In this document: piece after piece, positions 61,982 through 64,000 of the stretch
Layout of the letters: the number at the start of each line of letters is the position of its first letter
Position numbering within the stretch: the stretch's first letter is position 1
Source: an uncultured Lachnospiraceae bacterium
GTDB taxonomy: Bacteria > Bacillota > Clostridia > Lachnospirales > Lachnospiraceae
Direction: 5' to 3'
Assembly: GCA_947631505.1 (NCBI GenBank)
Contig: CANRLR010000001.1
Span: forward strand, 62,001 to 126,000
Length of the DNA stretch: 64,000 nucleotides
Position numbers and translations under genes: made by a program
Notes under the pieces: generated by a model
The model's database searches: none
Told to the model about the DNA's origin: nothing
Seen by the model: only the letters and a program-made list of their open reading frames with translations

Positions 61982-64000
61982 CTATCTTGGCACTAAATCA
62001 ACTTTGTTATCTTTTTTAACAAATTCAACATTGGAATAAATCTCTTTAATTTTAAATGTATCGGAATTCAGGAAAAGGATTGTACCTGGATAAATTCTTC
62101 CCGTCACCGCAATTCTTGCTCCTCTCTGTTTCGTCATCATATCCTTTTTCTCTTCCTGTTCCTTCATTAATTTCTTTTTCCTCAACTTCTGTGTATAAAC
62201 TGCTTTTGTCAGCCGTTCACAAAGTGCTGTTACTTTTTCATCGCGGACCGGTTGCAGCATAAATTTGTTCAGAGCTGATTCACAGGTTCTGATCTCAGCA
62301 TCTATCTTTTCTAATGTCTTCACCAGCTCCTGATAGACCATCATATCTTCTTTATCAATTCCCGTTTCAACAATAGTCTTAATCTCTGCGACATTCCCGA
62401 TTCCAAAACAGTTCACACCTTGTTTGGCACAAATATATCCTCCCAGTATAACACCCTTACGCCCTTCTACCAAAAGTTTTCCGCCCGCCTTGACCTGACA
62501 ATTCAAAAGGTAACTTGCCTCTACATTACAGCCGGCCTTTATTGTTGTGGATTCAAAAAACTGTCCGGTCACATTACCTTCCGCATGGAGTTCACCGATT
62601 CCTCTTCCCTGACATCCCCTTTTTATTACAATGTCCTTTCCGGCATGAATACTACATCCTTCACAGTGTCCATCCACAACAACACTGCCGGCAGCCGTAA
62701 TGGTAAAGCCCGGTTCTACATTGCCGGTGACATTCACATCACCATTGAAATTTATATTACCTGTCGATGCATCCACATTCCCCGGAACAGTATAAAGATT
62801 ACGGATCGTAAGACTATGGCTTTCCTCCTTGAAATCAATAATACCGCTTATTGCTGCATAATATTTTTTCTTATCTTCTGTCATCTGAAATCCCTGACCG
62901 CGAAGTGTTGGAAGGTCTTTTCCCCGTTTTGGCGCAATCAGTTGTCCTGTCACATCATATCCGAAAGTTCCACTGGCTGCATTATGATATTCCGCAACTA
63001 ACTGATCCTTTTTCACCGCCTGAAATAGTTCCATATTCTTATAATCCACCGAACCGTCTGTTAGAACCTTTGGTCTTCGATTTAATTCCTTTTTAAAATA
63101 ATAGACAAAATGTCCGTCCTCCCCATCAACAGGAGGCTTTCCCTCGGCGGCAACAATATCCTTATCAAAATGTTTTTTCTCCAGAATCTCCGCAATCCGC
63201 TCTTTCTTAATTCCCTGTTTTACGTTGTGTTGATTCAGAATCCGTATAACGTCAGAATAAGTAAGCTGTTCCAGCTCTTCCGGTATCAATTCTTTCAGTT
63301 GGGAAAAATAAATGATTGCCTTCATTTTATCCTCGGATATGCTCACTTGGGAATCAAACACATAATCACGGCTGTTCTCCTTTTTAGTTTCCTCCCATTC
63401 ATCCTCTTTATCTCCATCTGACAATGTATTACGAAGCATTTCCTCCATTTCATCACTGAGTGCTATCCCTTTTTCCTCTAATTGAATACGAAATTCTTCC
63501 ATTTGCTTCGGTTCATAGAAAACTTTCGCATATTCCGAGACATCCACACCGGATACCAGCCCTTTTCGGATTTCTCTCATCTGCCTGAATGAAAAATCCG
63601 GATCTGCATAAATACGGACATCTATCTTATCTTCCAGCCCCCGACGTAATTCCCTCATCTGAAACCAGTTAAATTCCTTTTTTGCATAAACCGATACATC
63701 TAAGCCTTTTTGAAGTCCTTTTATAATTTCCTGTAGCTGAACACCTTGAAAATCGAGATACAGATAAGGAAAAATATTGACATTTACTTCATATGCATTA
63801 TTAATCTGCTTTAATTGTTCGGCATCATATCCTTTCTCCAAATATGGAATTATCTCATTTCCCATCGAAATCCCCCGGCAGATCTCCATTAAAATTTTCC
63901 CTGAATATCCTTTTTCGACATATGGCACCAAATCAATCTTCTGACGAAGCCCCTCCCGAATCGCCCGCATTGTCAGATACTTATACTTTGGGGATGCATA
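61982..64000 (-). CDS. FapA/DUF342 protein with N-terminal helical repeats, partial
   Basis: The frame is open to the right edge, so the start is missing; an internal ATG at 63970 is probably not the true start. The visible N-terminal ~170 residues are at least six ~25-residue repeats of the form YA-x4-F-x3-QM-x-EIR-x-GL-x4-DV (for example QMREIRKGLVSGVDVSEYA). The FapA beta-helix domain follows (about 225-540 of the visible part; GNVDASTGNINFNGDVNV, GSVVVDGHCEG), then a coiled coil and a small C-terminal domain. FapA proteins are cytoplasmic and poorly understood; the repeats may bind partners. Confidence 0.85.
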   Translation of the reverse strand, partial: YASPKYKYLTMRAIREGLRQKIDLVPYVEKGYSGKILMEICRGISMGNEIIPYLEKGYDAEQLKQINNAYEVNVNIFPYLYLDFQGVQLQEIIKGLQKGLDVSVYAKKEFNWFQMRELRRGLEDKIDVRIYADPDFSFRQMREIRKGLVSGVDVSEYAKVFYEPKQMEEFRIQLEEKGIALSDEMEEMLRNTLSDGDKEDEWEETKKENSRDYVFDSQVSISEDKMKAIIYFSQLKELIPEELEQLTYSDVIRILNQHNVKQGIKKERIAEILEKKHFDKDIVAAEGKPPVDGEDGHFVYYFKKELNRRPKVLTDGSVDYKNMELFQAVKKDQLVAEYHNAASGTFGYDVTGQLIAPKRGKDLPTLRGQGFQMTEDKKKYYAAISGIIDFKEESHSLTIRNLYTVPGNVDASTGNINFNGDVNVTGNVEPGFTITAAGSVVVDGHCEGCSIHAGKDIVIKRGCQGRGIGELHAEGNVTGQFFESTTIKAGCNVEASYLLNCQVKAGGKLLVEGRKGVILGGYICAKQGVNCFGIGNVAEIKTIVETGIDKEDMMVYQELVKTLEKIDAEIRTCESALNKFMLQPVRDEKVTALCERLTKAVYTQKLRKKKLMKEQEEKKDMMTKQRGARIAVTGRIYPGTILFLNSDTFKIKEIYSNVEFVKKDNKVDLVPR

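Overview
The window looks like chromosome of a spore-forming, butyrate-producing clostridium, most likely a Lachnospiraceae gut anaerobe. The evidence is a complete thl-crt-hbd-bcd-etfB-etfA operon, a butyryl-CoA:acetate CoA-transferase gene, spoIVA, clostridial thiamine (thiSGHE) and arginine (argCJBD/argG) operons, fairly low G+C, and many TTG/GTG starts behind strong Shine-Dalgarno (SD) sequences. I cannot name the species. No rRNA, tRNA, CRISPR array or transposase gene was seen.

Layout. 1-5.5 kb: comEA, an OmpR-type two-component system, a GerMN lipoprotein and comEC (cut at the left edge), then a small DMT transporter. 5.5-11.5 kb: argCJBD divergent from argG, with promoters and ArgR-like sites between. 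11.5-18.5 kb: L,D-transpeptidase, metA, thiSGHE with a terminator-like hairpin in its leader, and an unrecognised secreted protein. 18.6-25 kb: one operon of GT2 glycosyltransferase, GH5 cellulase, beta-helix protein, PAP2 phosphatase and aroB. 25-33.5 kb: coaD and the butyrate operon, divergent from the CoA-transferase. 33.5-41.6 kb: seven genes (Ser/Thr kinase, two PP2C phosphatases and four FHA proteins, three of them with VWA, trypsin-like or RDD domains), bounded by ~91-bp inverted repeats that each carry a terminator. 41.6-48.3 kb: alaS between two chemoreceptors. 48.3-54.8 kb: plsC-like gene, proA, folate cyclo-ligase, a DUF896 protein, proB and two flavoproteins. 54.8-58 kb: a BofC-like protein and an AT-rich RloA/RloB (AbiL-like) defence operon. 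58-64 kb: an NlpC/P60 hydrolase, spoIVA, an HD-GYP protein and a FapA/DUF342 protein running off the right edge.

The least expected content lies between genes. (1) A ~126-bp multi-hairpin element occurs three times in one orientation. Two copies lie inside the butyrate operon (thl/crt and etfB/etfA), each flanked by a 12-bp direct repeat that duplicates the SD of the downstream gene; stems differ between copies by compensatory changes. (2) A second element with 21-bp terminal inverted repeats ends at the spoIVA stop codon, and has a relative beside etfA and a solo end near 54.8 kb. (3) The kinase/phosphatase/FHA block is framed by inverted repeats. (4) A consensus promoter sits a few bases before a very strong terminator-like hairpin just upstream of thiS.

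Together the genes describe a fermentative cell: acetyl-CoA is condensed and reduced to butyryl-CoA, with EtfAB/Bcd probably bifurcating electrons and the CoA-transferase releasing butyrate. The cell makes arginine, proline, methionine, thiamine thiazole and shikimate precursors, remodels its wall, sporulates, and carries a membrane-spanning phospho-signalling module.
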